A stretch of 64,000 nt of DNA from Styela clava (Eukaryota; Chordata; Ascidiacea; Stolidobranchia; Styelidae). The translations under genes were made by a program, and so were the position numbers. Location: the NCBI RefSeq assembly GCF_964204865.1, contig NC_135255.1:18629135-18693134 (forward strand), given 5' to 3'. This document shows positions 1 to 14,000 of this stretch, piece after piece; position 1 is the first letter of the stretch; each line of letters opens with the position of its first letter. Under the pieces are notes generated by a model. It searched no databases. It saw only the letters and a list, made by a program, of their open reading frames with translations, and was not told where the DNA came from.

Positions 1-206
1 CTAGCACCCCTATTAAAACAAACTGAACAAATCAACTAGTCTCATACAGAGAAGCAGCTAAGTTAGTAAAAGGTGATGGGGTTGGATTTTTAATACCAAT
101 ATTCGTGTCTGCTTTTCCTTCTTCGAGATAAATACTACAAGATTAATACAAAGGTTTATGCAACAATGAACATGGTTTGCTTTCCAGGTAAAGAATGTGT
201 AATAAA

Positions 207-321
207 CTAAGTTGACAAACACAATGGTAATATCAGTTCTTGAAACAGTGTTATCCCGTCATCAGTGGTGTTCCATTCATTTTGTTCGCTATCATATTCT
301 TTGATGGTTTTAGAATCATAC
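207..321 (-). CDS. Orphan terminal kelch exon (alternative last exon of gene A or gene remnant)
   Basis: A 115-nt open stretch on the minus strand has a good acceptor (tttcaaacag) at its right end, the same phase as exon 13 of the five genes (one base, then whole codons), and a TAG stop. It encodes the last kelch strand: the motif IKEYDSEQNEW matches IEEYDHxTNxW of the paralogs, and the ending PLCLST* matches ALCLQT*/ALCLPT*. No other kelch exon lies between it and the stop of gene A at 2031, so the rest of its gene is missing on this side. It could be an alternative 3' exon spliced from exon 12 of gene A, or the remnant of a deleted sixth copy. Its sequence is more diverged than exon 13 of A, B or E. 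Confidence 0.5.
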
Positions 322-2030
322 CTGTTTGAAATTATGCAGGTTAAACTATATGAAACAGTTATAAAATATGCTGGACTTTTGTGGACTTGTGGGTCACTAG
401 AGTGAAAGTACGATATCTTGCATGACGCTAGCACAAATATTTCACTTTCTTGTAACGGTTTGGAACGATGGAACGGTTTCTATGATGAGTTAAACTAATA
501 ATTTCAGAACAAAACAAATATATTCAATAAATGAGCTAATAGTATTAGGTAAATGTGGTATATAAAAGGCATATTTGGTTGTGACTTATGGCCGCATGAA
601 AAAATTTTCAGCACACACCTGAACAAGTTAGGTAAAATTTTTTGCTTATATTTCAGTTTCTTCCTATTTAAAAGGCTCAATTAAAATAAATCTCTGATAG
701 ATATGAACATTTACAAAACTTATCAAAAGATATTAGAAAGGAATTCTAAAAACGAAACAAACATACCTATATAAATTTTGTAGCATCTCAAATGAATGAG
801 CACTTTTATCTAAAATATTTTTCGTTCCATAATATCCCAGTTATCGCTTGTTAATTTAACGACAAGATTGATAACTTCCTTTAATCATGTTTGATTTAAT
901 TATAAATATATAAATTTATAACCTGAATTGTAAAAATTAAGAAAACATTTAATAATTTAATATTTGAAATGGCCACAGCTGAAATAATTAATGCAACTGC
1001 AGATACTGTGGATATATAATAATATGAGAGAGCTTTAGTGTGATACACATTTATATCACATTTCAGTGACTTTCAACTTTTTTTTATTACACCTAAAACT
1101 TTTGACAGTATAAATAGATTGCGGAGAAACCAAATCAAAATTGCAATTTTTCTGAAAAAAGAGAGTAATAAATAAGTATCTTGATTCCTGTCTAGAGAAT
1201 GAGAAACGACAATTTAACACAGAACACCAAAAGTAGTTTAGGAAACACCGGTTGAAAATCACCGTTTTATGGAACATGATCAAATAATTACATTGATAAT
1301 ATAGAATATAAAATTATCTAAACCAGTCATCCCATTCTACCTTTAATCATGAAATACAGAATTATTTAAAATAAAATATCAATAATTGAAAAGCAACAAT
1401 AATCTGACATAATAATAAAAAAAATAGCAAATTAACTGAACTGAAATAATACGTTGTCGTCACAATTATTCATGTATAAACCAATTTGAATAAGTATGTT
1501 ACAGTCTTAGGGAAATAGAATTAGAGAAATACAAGATTCGATATCATCAAATATTTTAAGTTTCAAGAAGTTATCAGTTGGTTATACCAATGTGAAGTAC
1601 AAAGGAACAATTGGTTATACCAATGCTTCCTAACTAGGGAGAATTTTTTTCGTTTTGTGAGAAGAATTTTGTTTTGTATTTGCTGTAGTATTACAAATAT
1701 CCTTTTTAATAATTCATGAACACACAATACACTACCTTCTTCAACTGTACAACGGAAGTGCGACTTGCACATCGCACTAGCAAAAAATCCATTGCAGATT
1801 GAACAAATAAAGTAGTTTTTAGGTAGACTTAGGAAGGAATGAAGAGTCCAAAGTAGGCAGAGGGGGGACATGAAAAGATGGAAACCATTAGTAATAGTAA
1901 AAGAAGTATTAGAGATATTTTATTTAGATTAAATATTCAAATGATATATGTGTGAAAACACTACAAATACAGAAAATGATTCCAAGTGAAAAGATTGGCT
2001 TAAATGAGTTTCACAGAAAATTAAAAATTG
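322..2030. other. Gap between orphan exon and gene A; duplicated 3' flank
   Basis: No convincing exon is seen. About 1230-1560 aligns by eye with 15850-16200 (beyond gene B) and 50470-50800 (beyond gene E), for example the shared words aaaatcac..tatggaacatg and tttgaataagt.tgttaca, so the 3' flank was duplicated with those genes. About 1590-1870 is absent from the other two flanks and has a 15-bp direct repeat (ttggttataccaatg, 1577-1591 and 1611-1625) at one end. A minus-strand AATAAA at 1919-1924 lies about 107 nt past the gene A stop and may be its polyadenylation signal. Confidence 0.5.
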
Positions 2031-5000
2031 CTAAGTCTGTAAATATAAAGCAACTGAAGCTTCTGGATTGACAATTTTCCCCGATAGGCTCCCAACAAGC
2101 TTCCACTTCTTTGTATCATGATCATACTCCTCAATAGTATCGGAACTGCGTACCCTATTAACAAAAATAATTGATGAAATGATATTTACATGATGTTCAA
2201 ATTATAGATATTTATGTCTGGCTAGTAAATAAAAGTAGTATCAATAATTGCTGTAAGATGACTTGCCTCGTGTTTTTAAGTTAAGAATCGTCAAAACCGT
2301 ATATTATACTATTATGAATCCTTTCAAAAGAATATAGAATATATCCCGAATTGAAATTGGCAGAAAAACTGCTGGGGTCATAGGTATTTCAAAGTCATTA
2401 TTGCAGAAAATTTTAGATACCGTATTTCTCCGCGTATAATACGCACTTTCGTGGTCACACTTAGTTTCACAAATATAGGGGTGCGTATTATACATTGGTC
2501 TAGAAAATATCAAAATATATTAATTCTCATTTTAGGCTTAAACTGGCTAATATTTGTCACATTTATTAATCTTAAGTTTTTAATTTTATGTGGCAAAGTC
2601 TGTTTGAATCAGATTATGCTTGATTCGGTGGAAGCATACCCAGTTCAACAACAATTTAGTGTTGATGAAGGCGCAGAAAAAATGGTGAAATAAAAGTGAT
2701 AAGAACAAGCTGTACATCGGTTAAATCACCATACGAGTGACCTACGGCTTCTCTTTGAAGTGTGGCGTCTGAAAACACGTTCTGATATCGGGCCTTGTCA
2801 GCTTTTAAAAGGGAGGGAATAACTTTAAAAGATACTTCAAAACTCTCTTACAGCTGTTGACCCAATTTATTTGACATGGTCTTTTTAAAGTTATTTTTTT
2901 TGTCAACCACTAAGCCCTAAACTTCTATTATGGATTTTTAAAAGCGTGTGCTAGAGTTCTATTCAGCAATATATCTTTAAATTACACTCCGAAAAAAAAA
3001 TTTTTTTGCAAAAATATCTCAAAAATTTCTAAAAATAAATTAGACTTTGAGAAATTCTGTGTACAGTAGAGGGTTAATAATTAATTCCTAATTAATTAAT
3101 TTTTTTTCAACGTTTTCGTCAAGTTTTTCCTAACACAACATCACCGAAACGCCTATTATAGCATAAATGGTTATTACTCTGAAATTCACAATTGTATCTA
3201 CAGGTGTATCAAGTTCAAGGCTAAAATTACTGATTTTGATGACGTCACAGCTCTTATTATTACTGCACAGACCACCCCCAACGCAAAAAAATTAAATTTT
3301 TTCGACGGAAATGCGCGTAGAACGGCGTAAACAATCCCATACGCGCATTTACGCGTTAAAATTACCATTAATTTTACGTTTTTTTTACCTACAAAAAATC
3401 TCCATACTTCTGCCAACTATGGAGCAGTCAAAATCATATTTATCAAAACAACACAGCGCCAGGGATGGTCAGGGATAGTATATATGTCTGAAAATACATG
3501 CTAAGTCATTATAAAGGAGTATTTCCTGTCTGAGCTGAGTCGACATTTTCAGACGTCTGACAGGCGATTTTGAAATCCACGCTATTTATAGAATTCGCAC
3601 GATGCGTCACGGCTGGAAGGTTCCATCGCTTCTCTCATATCAGGCGATAAATTCAACAAAGAGCTAAGAGCGATATTAACAGTAGTTTACCGAGCACAAA
3701 ATTAAGCGTAAATATTCTCTCATATGAGCTTAGCCGCTGTAAAAGGGTTTGTCAAATAACATCACATCATGATTGGCAGATGTTTTACAGGCAAATACAT
3801 AAAACATATTACCAGATATATATAGTTAAAAAAAGGCAAGCATACAGAATGCCTGGAATGTCCGGAAAAAACACCTACAAGGCAAGAGAGGACGGAATTT
3901 TGATATGCGTATTATGCATGGAATTTGGAAAATTCTCGTTAAATATGTACTAAAACATTGGTGCTTTTTATCTATGGGTGCGCATTATACAGAGAAATAC
4001 AGTAATTCTGTTTTAAATATTTCATGGCTTATTGAATAAAATCAGTTTTGTCTAATTTTGGAATGTTAAGTATTTAAGTTGTCGTGTAGTGTTTGAAATG
4101 TTCTTGAACAATTTGCTAAAAAAAATATGGTTTATTGTGAATGTAGAGAGTGGCCCAAAACAGGAGAGAGACCCATAAATTTTTAAATAAATTTTACGAA
4201 AAGTAAAATGTATTTAAAACTCATGTTTGAGTATGATTTTATCCAGAAGTTTTAGCAATCCAGAACACTTTGAAAAGAATTTATGTTCGTTCTAAAATAT
4301 GTTCCAAATTATCTGGGTTGTGTTTTTGGAGCTATCGTGTATTTAGATATTCAATTCAATTTGAGCAACCCTGATTCAAATACTCAGAGATCAATGAATT
4401 TTATTCTTCAAATATTTAAACCTGTGGTAATTATTTCCTAACTGGAACGAAAAGACCAAAAATTTTAGGAGAAAATTGAGGAAATAGAATGGTGTATGGT
4501 TTCATCACACGATCTTTTTGTCTAATCTCCACCTCTTTTGTAACAAATTTGTATTTTTCGCTATACAATAAAACCTACAGCCAGACATGCATCATTCCAT
4601 TTTAAAAGTACAGTTTCCACGAATGAACTGCTTAGCATTTCTCCAGAAATAAGTGCATACAAGAACAAATTCATATTTAGGTAATAAAATTGAATTCAGG
4701 AATTGATCTTACCCGCCAATAACATATATTTTGTCTCTGAAAATGCATGATCCTAACTGTTGTCTGGCATTATTCATATTAGTAACTGATGTCCAGTTTT
4801 CAGACTTTATGTCAAAACAAATCACTGTAGCAAGTGTACCTGTCCATGGGGTCCCTCCTGAACAAAAATGAATTTCACAGGCGTGATTTTTTTTTTAAAT
4901 ATTATTTGAACTTGTATAGATGACCTGTAAAATAACTCAACAAAAACTGAATTTTTAAATTAGCATTGATGTTAACGATCGGCAACATAGTAGGTCTTCA

Positions 5001-8000
5001 TGAAAATAGATTTTATTTTGATTCCGATTTGTTCGTATTGATGAATAGACTACCGGTATATATTATTAGAAAATATCTCCCGTATTTTAAGCAATATCGC
5101 AATATCTACATTTCAACTGAATAGCAATAAAATAAATTTAAAAGGTAAAAGTAAATTTAAAATGTTTAAAATAAAATAAAAGGTTTGCTGAAGATGCAAA
5201 AAGTTCACTGTTAGTGATCATGCTTGAAATGTATAAATCTATTTTAAATTTAAAATTTTAATATGAATCACAAACCCAAGACATAAATCGCTTGATCAAA
5301 CGGCACAGCTGATGCAAAACATCTCACAGAAGGCATGTTCGGCAACGTGTACCACTTTGGGATTGCTGGATCAAGTTTCAAAATATCAGAAATAGAATGT
5401 CTGTTATATCCGCCAATGCAGTAAATGAAGCCTGAATACAAAACAACTTCTTTACCAGAATTGTAAACTATAGGCTCAACACACTTTAATATCACTTAAA
5501 GAAAAGGCTAAAATAGGTGTGAGGAGCATAATTGTTATCACGATGCTTACAACTCAAGAGAAAGATTATTCAATGCTGTGTAGATGATTACAAGTATAAG
5601 ATTTGTGCATTTCTTGCTTATGTAATGACACACAGGTATCTGGGATGCAAAGTTAAATATTTCTACATGAAAGTGTCATTAGCAATTCTGTCGCTTCTAG
5701 CGCGGCGGTGTGGCTCATCATGCTAAGCGTTAGGAATACGCTCGCCACCGCATCTCTGATTACCCTGCGTGGGTTCGCAGGTTCGAAACCCCATGCAGAT
5801 TAGTTATGTGCAAAAGGATTGCTGGACTCCTCGCCGCTGCAAGGTGGTTCACGTAACCGCTGGTCGATTACAGCTTCCTCCGCCACCAAGTCCACGCTTC
5901 CGGAAAACAAATAACTAAGCAATCCCATACCCGACATGCAATGGTAACCGGACGAGAGGCCGTGGTTCGCCATATGATTAAGCCGTGTTATCGGCTTTCA
6001 TCTCCCCCTGGAAAAAATATGTAAATCCTATCCTATACTGTCATTCTACTTAGTGGTATACAGGGTGTCTCAAAAGTAAGTAAACAATTTTAATTTGCTT
6101 TTTAGGTACGCATCACAGACCTTTCATTTCTTCAGGAAACATAGTATGGATGGGTAGCAAAATTTAAGTATTGTTCGCATATTTCATCAAACCACAGAAG
6201 GACAAGAAGATCAACCTAAAAAAGGAGAAGCAAAATTGCTGTTTGGCAATTTGGAATTAATTCGGCTCCTACACGACGAACAATTTATGTAATTCATCGT
6301 AAATTTATGAAAACTTGATCTGTAGTTGATGCACAAGGATCAGGAAGGCCAACGAGCGGATGCTCTGATGAAAACATTCATAACCGAATTAATTCCAAAT
6401 TATCTGTTAAAGAGGCGCCGAGTTTGCTTTACCGATTCATATGCTTTTTGCCAAACAACATTTCTGCACTCTATTTCTTGGGTTAATCTCTTTGTCATTC
6501 TGTGGGTTGTCGAAAAATGCAAACATTACTTAAATTTTACTACTTCTCCATCCTATGTTTTCTAAGGAAAGTAATCCTATGTTTTCTAAGGAACGCACTA
6601 TGATGAGTACCTGAAGAGCAAATCAAAATTAAAAGTGTATACTTACTTACGAGACACCCTGTATATACAACCGACCACGGGATTGCGGTGACAGCAGCTT
6701 GCAAAATGGATACGCAACAAAATGGAAGACTACTGACTCGGAGACCCATGGAAAACTTTTTTTCGAAGAGTTGAAAATAGTCTATGAGAACAGCAAGTAA
6801 TGGAGATACAATGGAGGAAACAATCAAAAGCTGCAGATAGTGTAACATAATTTATAAAAACAACATCGATTTACTACTGATAATAAAAAAATACGGAGAT
6901 TAGCATCGGACCATCTGCAGCAACAACTGCACAATAACAAGCCGGTACTGGTTTATCTATCAAATGAACCCATGAGTTGTTTGAAGGTCGATACGTTTCA
7001 ACAGCTTTGCTTGAATTAGAAGAATCATCAAAGGCATAAATTGAACCTGGAAAATTTGTGAAGAGTAAGCTATATGAGAAGCATAAAACAGTCCTTTGTT
7101 GGCCAGTTGTTTACAGTTGCAGCCCGATTTATATGATGGAAGGCTCTGAGTCAGGGGTCGGCAACCTTTAGTCGCTCGCTGGCAAAATTAAGGGTTGCAA
7201 ATCTTGGCAGGCCACTGAGTTACTTCCGTATTACCCGATCAGGTCTCACATAAAACACTTCCCATTTTCGCTAAGTACCACATCCACTGGCGTTCGTTAA
7301 GCACGGCATCGGCGGGTACACGTTTGCGGAATGGCCACAAATTGGCAAAATTTTTCGTATTTTAGTTCTTGAGGACTAGCCAAGTGACTCCCGTAGTATT
7401 TATACCTGAAATTATGACCTAACCCTAACCTGGTACACATACTATCTTCCAGTGTCCGCCATCTTGGTTCGCATACTACGGGAGTACCCAATATTCTGTT
7501 TCTTGAGCGTAGCTTATAAAATTAAATTATTGTTGAAATTTGCAGCTTTCATTTTGTCGCTAAATTTCAGTGAAGCATCGTGATACTGCCCACGGACCGT
7601 ACGTTGTCGACCCCTGCTCTAGGATAGAGGTGTACCAATGTATTGGTATCGGTATCAGCAATATCTGTATCAGTATTATCGGCCAATTTTTCTTTATCTG
7701 TATTGTATCGGTATCGGCTAAATGAAGACCAATATATTTACCTTTTTGATATGATCCAGAATGTTTCAAAAAATAAGTTGGAATACTGACGTTTAAATTA
7801 TTTTTTGCTTGAAAGAAATAGTGAACTATCAGTCATGCACATCCCCACCCATGCGTGTTGAAACATGAATAGGATTCTGACCTGTTTTTAGCTATTTATT
7901 AGCCAAACGCTCAAATAATTTGGCAATTTTCGTATTGACATTTTTATTATTACATAGTAATTATGAAGAAATGTATCGAATATTAATGGATTTTGAATGT

Positions 8001-11000
8001 GTAAAATACAGAATACGACATTATATTGGCACCAAACCTTGCACATGTACCTCACTGTATCAGTTTGATCGGTTAAGTAGGCTAAACATTTATTTATTTT
8101 ACCATCCTGGTATCCAAACCTTATGAGCAGAGACTATAACCGAATTCTTGACTATTTTAAATACGTTTTAATAAAATATTTTAGAATTATTGCGAATACA
8201 TTGTAAAAACCCCCACACAAAGGTACATAAGAATTAGTCTTTAATAATTTTATCATTGTAAAGCAGTGGTAAGGCATGTGTGATATAAAAGAAATTGTGA
8301 ATTTCTTGGTTTCAGAAAAGAAGAGTTAATAAGCATTTATTTATACCTCGGTGTTACTTGACAAGTACAGAAATGGGAGCAACTAGGCGGCCAGTTTCAA
8401 ATCATACAGTAGAATCGAAGTCATTATTAACAGCACACATACAATTCTGACTGTTTATCGTCAAGCGCGAGTGTAATTTAGTCCATCGGAAACGACAAGT
8501 AAAATCCCCCTCCTCTGACACAATTATCACTCTACACAGGTATTAAATATTGTGATTACAATAATTTTAATTTTGTTCAACTATACAATTTTCTTATAGA
8601 TTTATTGCCGTGGCCACCCAGACTATCCCGAAATATAGGATTTACATTTTTCCCGGGGAGAGGAAAGTCGACTCTCATCCGGTTACCATTTCATGTCGGG
8701 TATGGGATTAGTTAGTTATTTGTTTTCGGGAGCATGGACTTGATGGTGGAGGAAGCCGTAACTGACTAGCGGTTACGTGAACCACCCTACGGCGACGAGG
8801 AGTCCAGCGATCCTCTCGCACATGACCATCCCCGCGTGAGATTCGAGGTGCGTGAGATTTGATACACTTAACGCTTAGCACGATGAACCTCACCGCCACG
8901 CCTACAATATACGATAATAATTGCAAAATATTGTAAAATAGTAGAATCAAAAACATTGTCGACGCGTTATATAGGTACTTCTAGTTGGCACTGATTGAAA
9001 TAAGAAAAAATTGGAAATGAAATCAACATAAATCGTACTTCTTTCCTAATGAGAAAAATATTTTAATTTCTCAGCCTAATTGAATAATACAACAAAAAAG
9101 AGGATATATTACAAATACATCTTCCCCAAACTTACCATCCAATACGACGGCTCGCGTTCTTCCTACATTAGCACGATCCGCTAATATTTCCCAAGTTGCT
9201 GATGTATCGGCATAGTTTAGTAAACGATAATTTCTTCCATCATACCCAAGCACATAGATATCGTTTCCAAGTACAACAGCAAGAACATGTTTTTCCATAA
9301 TTTCAGCAGTGATTTCCTGCAAAGAACAACAAAGAATGACAGGTCAATTTCAAGTATTGTTGATAGAATATACACAAATACTGAATTTATTCGGGCAACT
9401 TAAGCTGTTCATATTTTCATGATTAGGAAACTGATACATACAACTAGTACATACAACCTCTTTTTAAAGAAAAAATGATGATTAGGCCTTGTTCAAAAAG
9501 TTCTATTTTAAAAATTACTTATAAAATATATAAAATAAAAAAATATATTGCAATAGGACCATTCCGCATTCACTGGGTGTTGTAGTTGTTATTGAACATG
9601 AGAAATAACAGACCCGCATTTTTGTCCAGGTTTTCCTCTCAGGACTGAAGCATTGAATTGATTTCGACGTTCGATCAAACACGGCAATAACTAAAATGTC
9701 AAAAATTAGTTAAACATATAATAGTACTTTACAAATTAAAATTAAGAAAATTAATTACAAATTAAGAAAATTACAAAAATTTGACTTACCATTGTTTTCG
9801 TTGCTGCTGGGACCTGATGAAATGAATATTAGTACGAATAAATAAATGTAAATGTTTAACAAATTTTATACATCTGCAAGGTTTATTTCATTTTGGCTCA
9901 TCTGTCAGTGTGATTGAAAGAGGTTTCATTACAGCAGATATGAGTATAGTGACCTGCTCCATTTCATCTCAGAAGAAAACGAAATTAAATACTAAACATA
10001 TTAGATGAAGCATAAATGGAAAATATCTTACTTCCTTGTATTTGAAATTAACTTACAAAGCTGTCTTTGTTTAGTTTTTTAAAAGTTTTTAAATTTGTTT
10101 AATGGAAACAAAACTTGATGATATCTGTAGAGTTCAGTATGATGCAACAACCACCAATTTACTTTTCAAGATTCATTAATTGAATTAGAGTTACCTGTCT
10201 TGACAGAATGCTTTTTAGCCTGGACATTTCCGCCCTTGCCAGTAACTGTAGCAAATAGCAACTTCACACAAGGCAGAGAATTGGAGACCAGAGGCTTGAA
10301 AACAAAAAATATTCATTAAAATTGTTTCACATAGAAAATATTGTACATTTTATTTTATAATGATTAAAAAAAGAACTGTTCAGTAATACACTGCATTGCG
10401 TACAGTTCCACAAGTCAGATGTGCTATCATGAGCCAAAATCTTTAAACCCACATGTAGTGCCGGGCATTTTAAATCGAATATTCGGATCAAATACGGAAT
10501 TATCCGAATTGGTTTGGAGGGAAATTTGAAACGCTGCCATCTTTTTTTTCTGTCTTGAAAAGGTCAAGGTCGCTGATTTTTTTGTAAATCCATCTATCCA
10601 CGGGACTTTTGGAATATGTTTTTACTCTTAATTCTATCACATTTCTCGTCTAGAAAATGCCCAGACTTACTCTCCGATGTGAGCATGTGGAATGGAAGCA
10701 CACCACTATTATAATAATTTATTGTACTCTCTGCGCTGGCTCGATTTAGTTATGCAGGTTTAATAATGCAGGGAATAAAGCTGCCCTCGATTCTGAAATC
10801 ATTAGTTATTCAAACATGCCCACACACACTAGTCGACGAGAATTTTGGGATATTTGTACAGAGCCTTGTTCCCAATGATGATATGAAAATTATTTTACAA
10901 TCGGACTTGCCTCTTTTTCCACAAGATATGTCATGTATTCAAACGATAAATTTGAGAAATCAAACGTTTTGAAAATTTCTTCAAAACATTTGGCACGGTT

Positions 11001-14000
11001 GTCCGGTTCATGCTGAATCCATGCGATCAATGCTTTGCATTTGTCAGGAGTGGAGGCCTGGAAAAAATATTTTCTGCAATAGTTAAATAAAGCTATAAAG
11101 TTGTAATTTTAGTAACAATTAGTCCAGGCATGTAAGTTCAGATATGTGAGCAACAATTGTTATAATTTTTAAAATAAAATCAAAATGCTGGCAATGAAAT
11201 TGTATCCTTCCTTATAAAAATATATTCAATGCAAGTTGTGAGCAGGTTATCAAATGTTTCATAATAACTAAACATCAAGTGATGAAATGTTACATCTTTG
11301 AATGAGAAAGTGTAATTCTGCAGAAATATTTTTAATGATAATGATAAGCGTCTGCCATGATAAAAAATCATAAATTGGCTGTCACAATATATACCACTGA
11401 ATTTAATATATTTGCAAGTTGTCTGAACTTGTAAATAGAGAAATTTGCTTTTCTCATATTCAAATCACCAAAAGCAATTATAATTATTCTAACCCACCTT
11501 CACATTCTCAGCTTTCATTAGAAAGCGAAAGTAATCGTCTTCAAGGAGCTTGAAATCTTCAGAAAGTACAACTGAGCAAAAGTTTTCCAGAGCAAATGCA
11601 TTGCAATGCTCTTTCAAATTTACACAGTTGAACATGCTGGCAATTCTTTGCGTTGAAACAAATGATCCAGATCCCAAGTCATTGGCAAGAAAAACAGCAA
11701 TTCCATCACAAAGCCCTGTGATATAATTGCGATAATGGTATTAGGATAAGAAATACATATTTACCGTGGTGGAGAAGGACCGATTGACTATATGGCGAAA
11801 CCGCGGCCTCTCGTTTGTTTACCATTCTATGTTGGGTATGGGATTAGTTAGTCAGTTATTTGTCTCAAATTCATGGACTTGATGACCAGCGGTTATGTGA
11901 ACCAGCAAACCATCTTCACATAGTTATCTCTCACAGAATTCGAACCTGTGAACCCAGGGTAATCAGAGGTGCAATGGCGAGCATATTACTAAGCATGATG
12001 AACGCCGAACCTAAAACTAATAAAATATATGGGATATCATTGGGAAATGGTCACCTGGACAGCGCTTTCGCAAGTCTTAGATATGGTCAGTTTCATTTGT
12101 AATTTTTATATCAAGGAGCGAGGAAAAATATATTTTATGAAATTATTGTTATACTCTGTCAGTTTCCAGAGTAAAGGAAAACTCAGTCATATTACAAACC
12201 TTTGTTCCTCATTTATATCATTTATCGACTACCTTGTCAGTTTGTTTTATATACATGGAATGGATTACACCATAGGTGTGTAAGCTCTGGCCCACAAAAA
12301 AAGTTGAGTGACCTGCGAAGAAGTGCCAAGTTTGAATGGCGTGCGGTCCGAGAAAAGAGTTTTTAAATTCTGTTGAATCTGGTATGTGCGAGTAATTCCA
12401 ATTCATTTGCAGTGCAAAGCCTCCAATTTATCATCTGTGGCTATGATGTTACAATGCCTAAAAGCTAGCTTGTGCGAAGTAAACAACGCATGTCATTAGG
12501 TCAATAACCAAAATTGTTGTGTATTTTACTACCAGAAAGTCTATGTCAAATAAAAGGATTGCCCACGTTTTCACCCAGTTATTTGGATCTGGCCCTTCTA
12601 TATTAAAGATTGCACACCCATGGTTCACACATTTACAGCTTCCATATGACAACTAGAAAAGGAGTACAAATGTGTTATGAGATGCACTATAACCATCTGA
12701 TCCAAATTTACAATAAAAAATAAAATATTTTCTAACTTTGCAATTGCATCATATGAGCAACGAGCATTAACTCCTCACGGTTCCCATCAGCTACAGATCC
12801 ATTCCCAGTGTAAATAAAATCAATGCACTTTTTAACACAAACTGGATTTGATTCCTTTATGTCGACGATGCCTGCCTGGCTTTCTTTCGTCTGAGAAGGT
12901 AAACAAATTGACCTTAACGAAAAATTTAGAACCAGGTATGGATCCAAACTGAAAATTTAGTTAATGTTTAGAATTGAGTTGATGAGGGTTTGAATATTAT
13001 CCTGGTTCTGATATGATAGAGAACAAACTGGCTCAGCGATGTGGCGAATCCTACTAAGGGTTAGTAGGTTAGGAATACGCTCGCCACCGCACCTCTGGTT
13101 ACCCTGCGTGGGTTTGCTGGTTCGAAACTGTGCGGAAATAATTGTTTGCGAAAAGATTGCTAGACTCCTCGTTGCAATAGGGTGGTTCACGTAACCCCTG
13201 GTCAGTTACGACTTACTCCACTATCAAGCCCATGCTTCCGAAAACAAATAACTGGCGAACTAATCCTACATGGACTGGGATCCGGACGAGAGACTGTGAT
13301 TAAGCCGTCTTATAGGCTTCCCTCTCTCCCGGGATGAATATATAAATATTATCCTATCCTAGCCCACTAAAATCCAAATGGAAAATGCCGAACTTGATAG
13401 CAAATTTGATTTATCAGTCTCATATTTATACTAGATTGGAGAAGTGGGAAAAAATTCCACACTGTAGAACACGGCAGATACCACTCACTGCATATTGAAA
13501 TACATCTTCGGTTTTAATAAAAAGTTTGTGGTCAACTATGTAGTTTATGGATCCAAATCCATTTTCCCCCCTATTTCATACACTAAAAGCGTGGTTGAAA
13601 ATACTCAACTATTGTCTGCACTTGAACAAAGTTGAATGAACCAGTGTGGGCTTCATTGCCATATGCTCAATATAACAATTTTGTAAATAAAATATTTAAA
13701 ATTGATTTGATATCAGAAATTTGCTGTATTTAATCTTTTGTAGTTTGTACGCCACTTTTTTATAACTATTGCCTCAAACAAGGCCTATACAAGCAGTCAC
13801 TGATATTTCACGATATGTTAGGAGTTTCGTCTATTTGATTTGGTGATTTAAAACCAAGATCTGTGACACCGACACAGCTAAGTCTACGGTTTAAACCACC
13901 AGTCATGCTGCTCTTAATCCCAAATTTAAAATCTATTCAAATATTTAAATCGTTTTTGTCATCACTGTTGGCTAACCCAGGCTAATACATATACTCACAT

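Noticed and set aside
1563-1871. 102-codon Cys-containing ORF past gene A
   Set aside because: It contains CSIC...C..H..C-like spacing but no recognised fold, lies in an insert absent from the other 3' flanks, and has no supporting splice context.
3198-3416. Possible transposase remnant in the pogo-like element
   Set aside because: No helix-turn-helix or DDE-type motif could be read in any frame.
5697-5790. tRNA gene candidate (A and B box motifs)
   Set aside because: The tRNA-like head always continues into the same 250-bp body and aatcctat tail at many sites, and no cloverleaf with a proper acceptor stem could be drawn. It is a SINE head.
7420-7436. Telomere-like cctaaccctaacct
   Set aside because: Only two units, and the same word occurs at the same place in another copy of the interspersed repeat (22190), so it belongs to that repeat.
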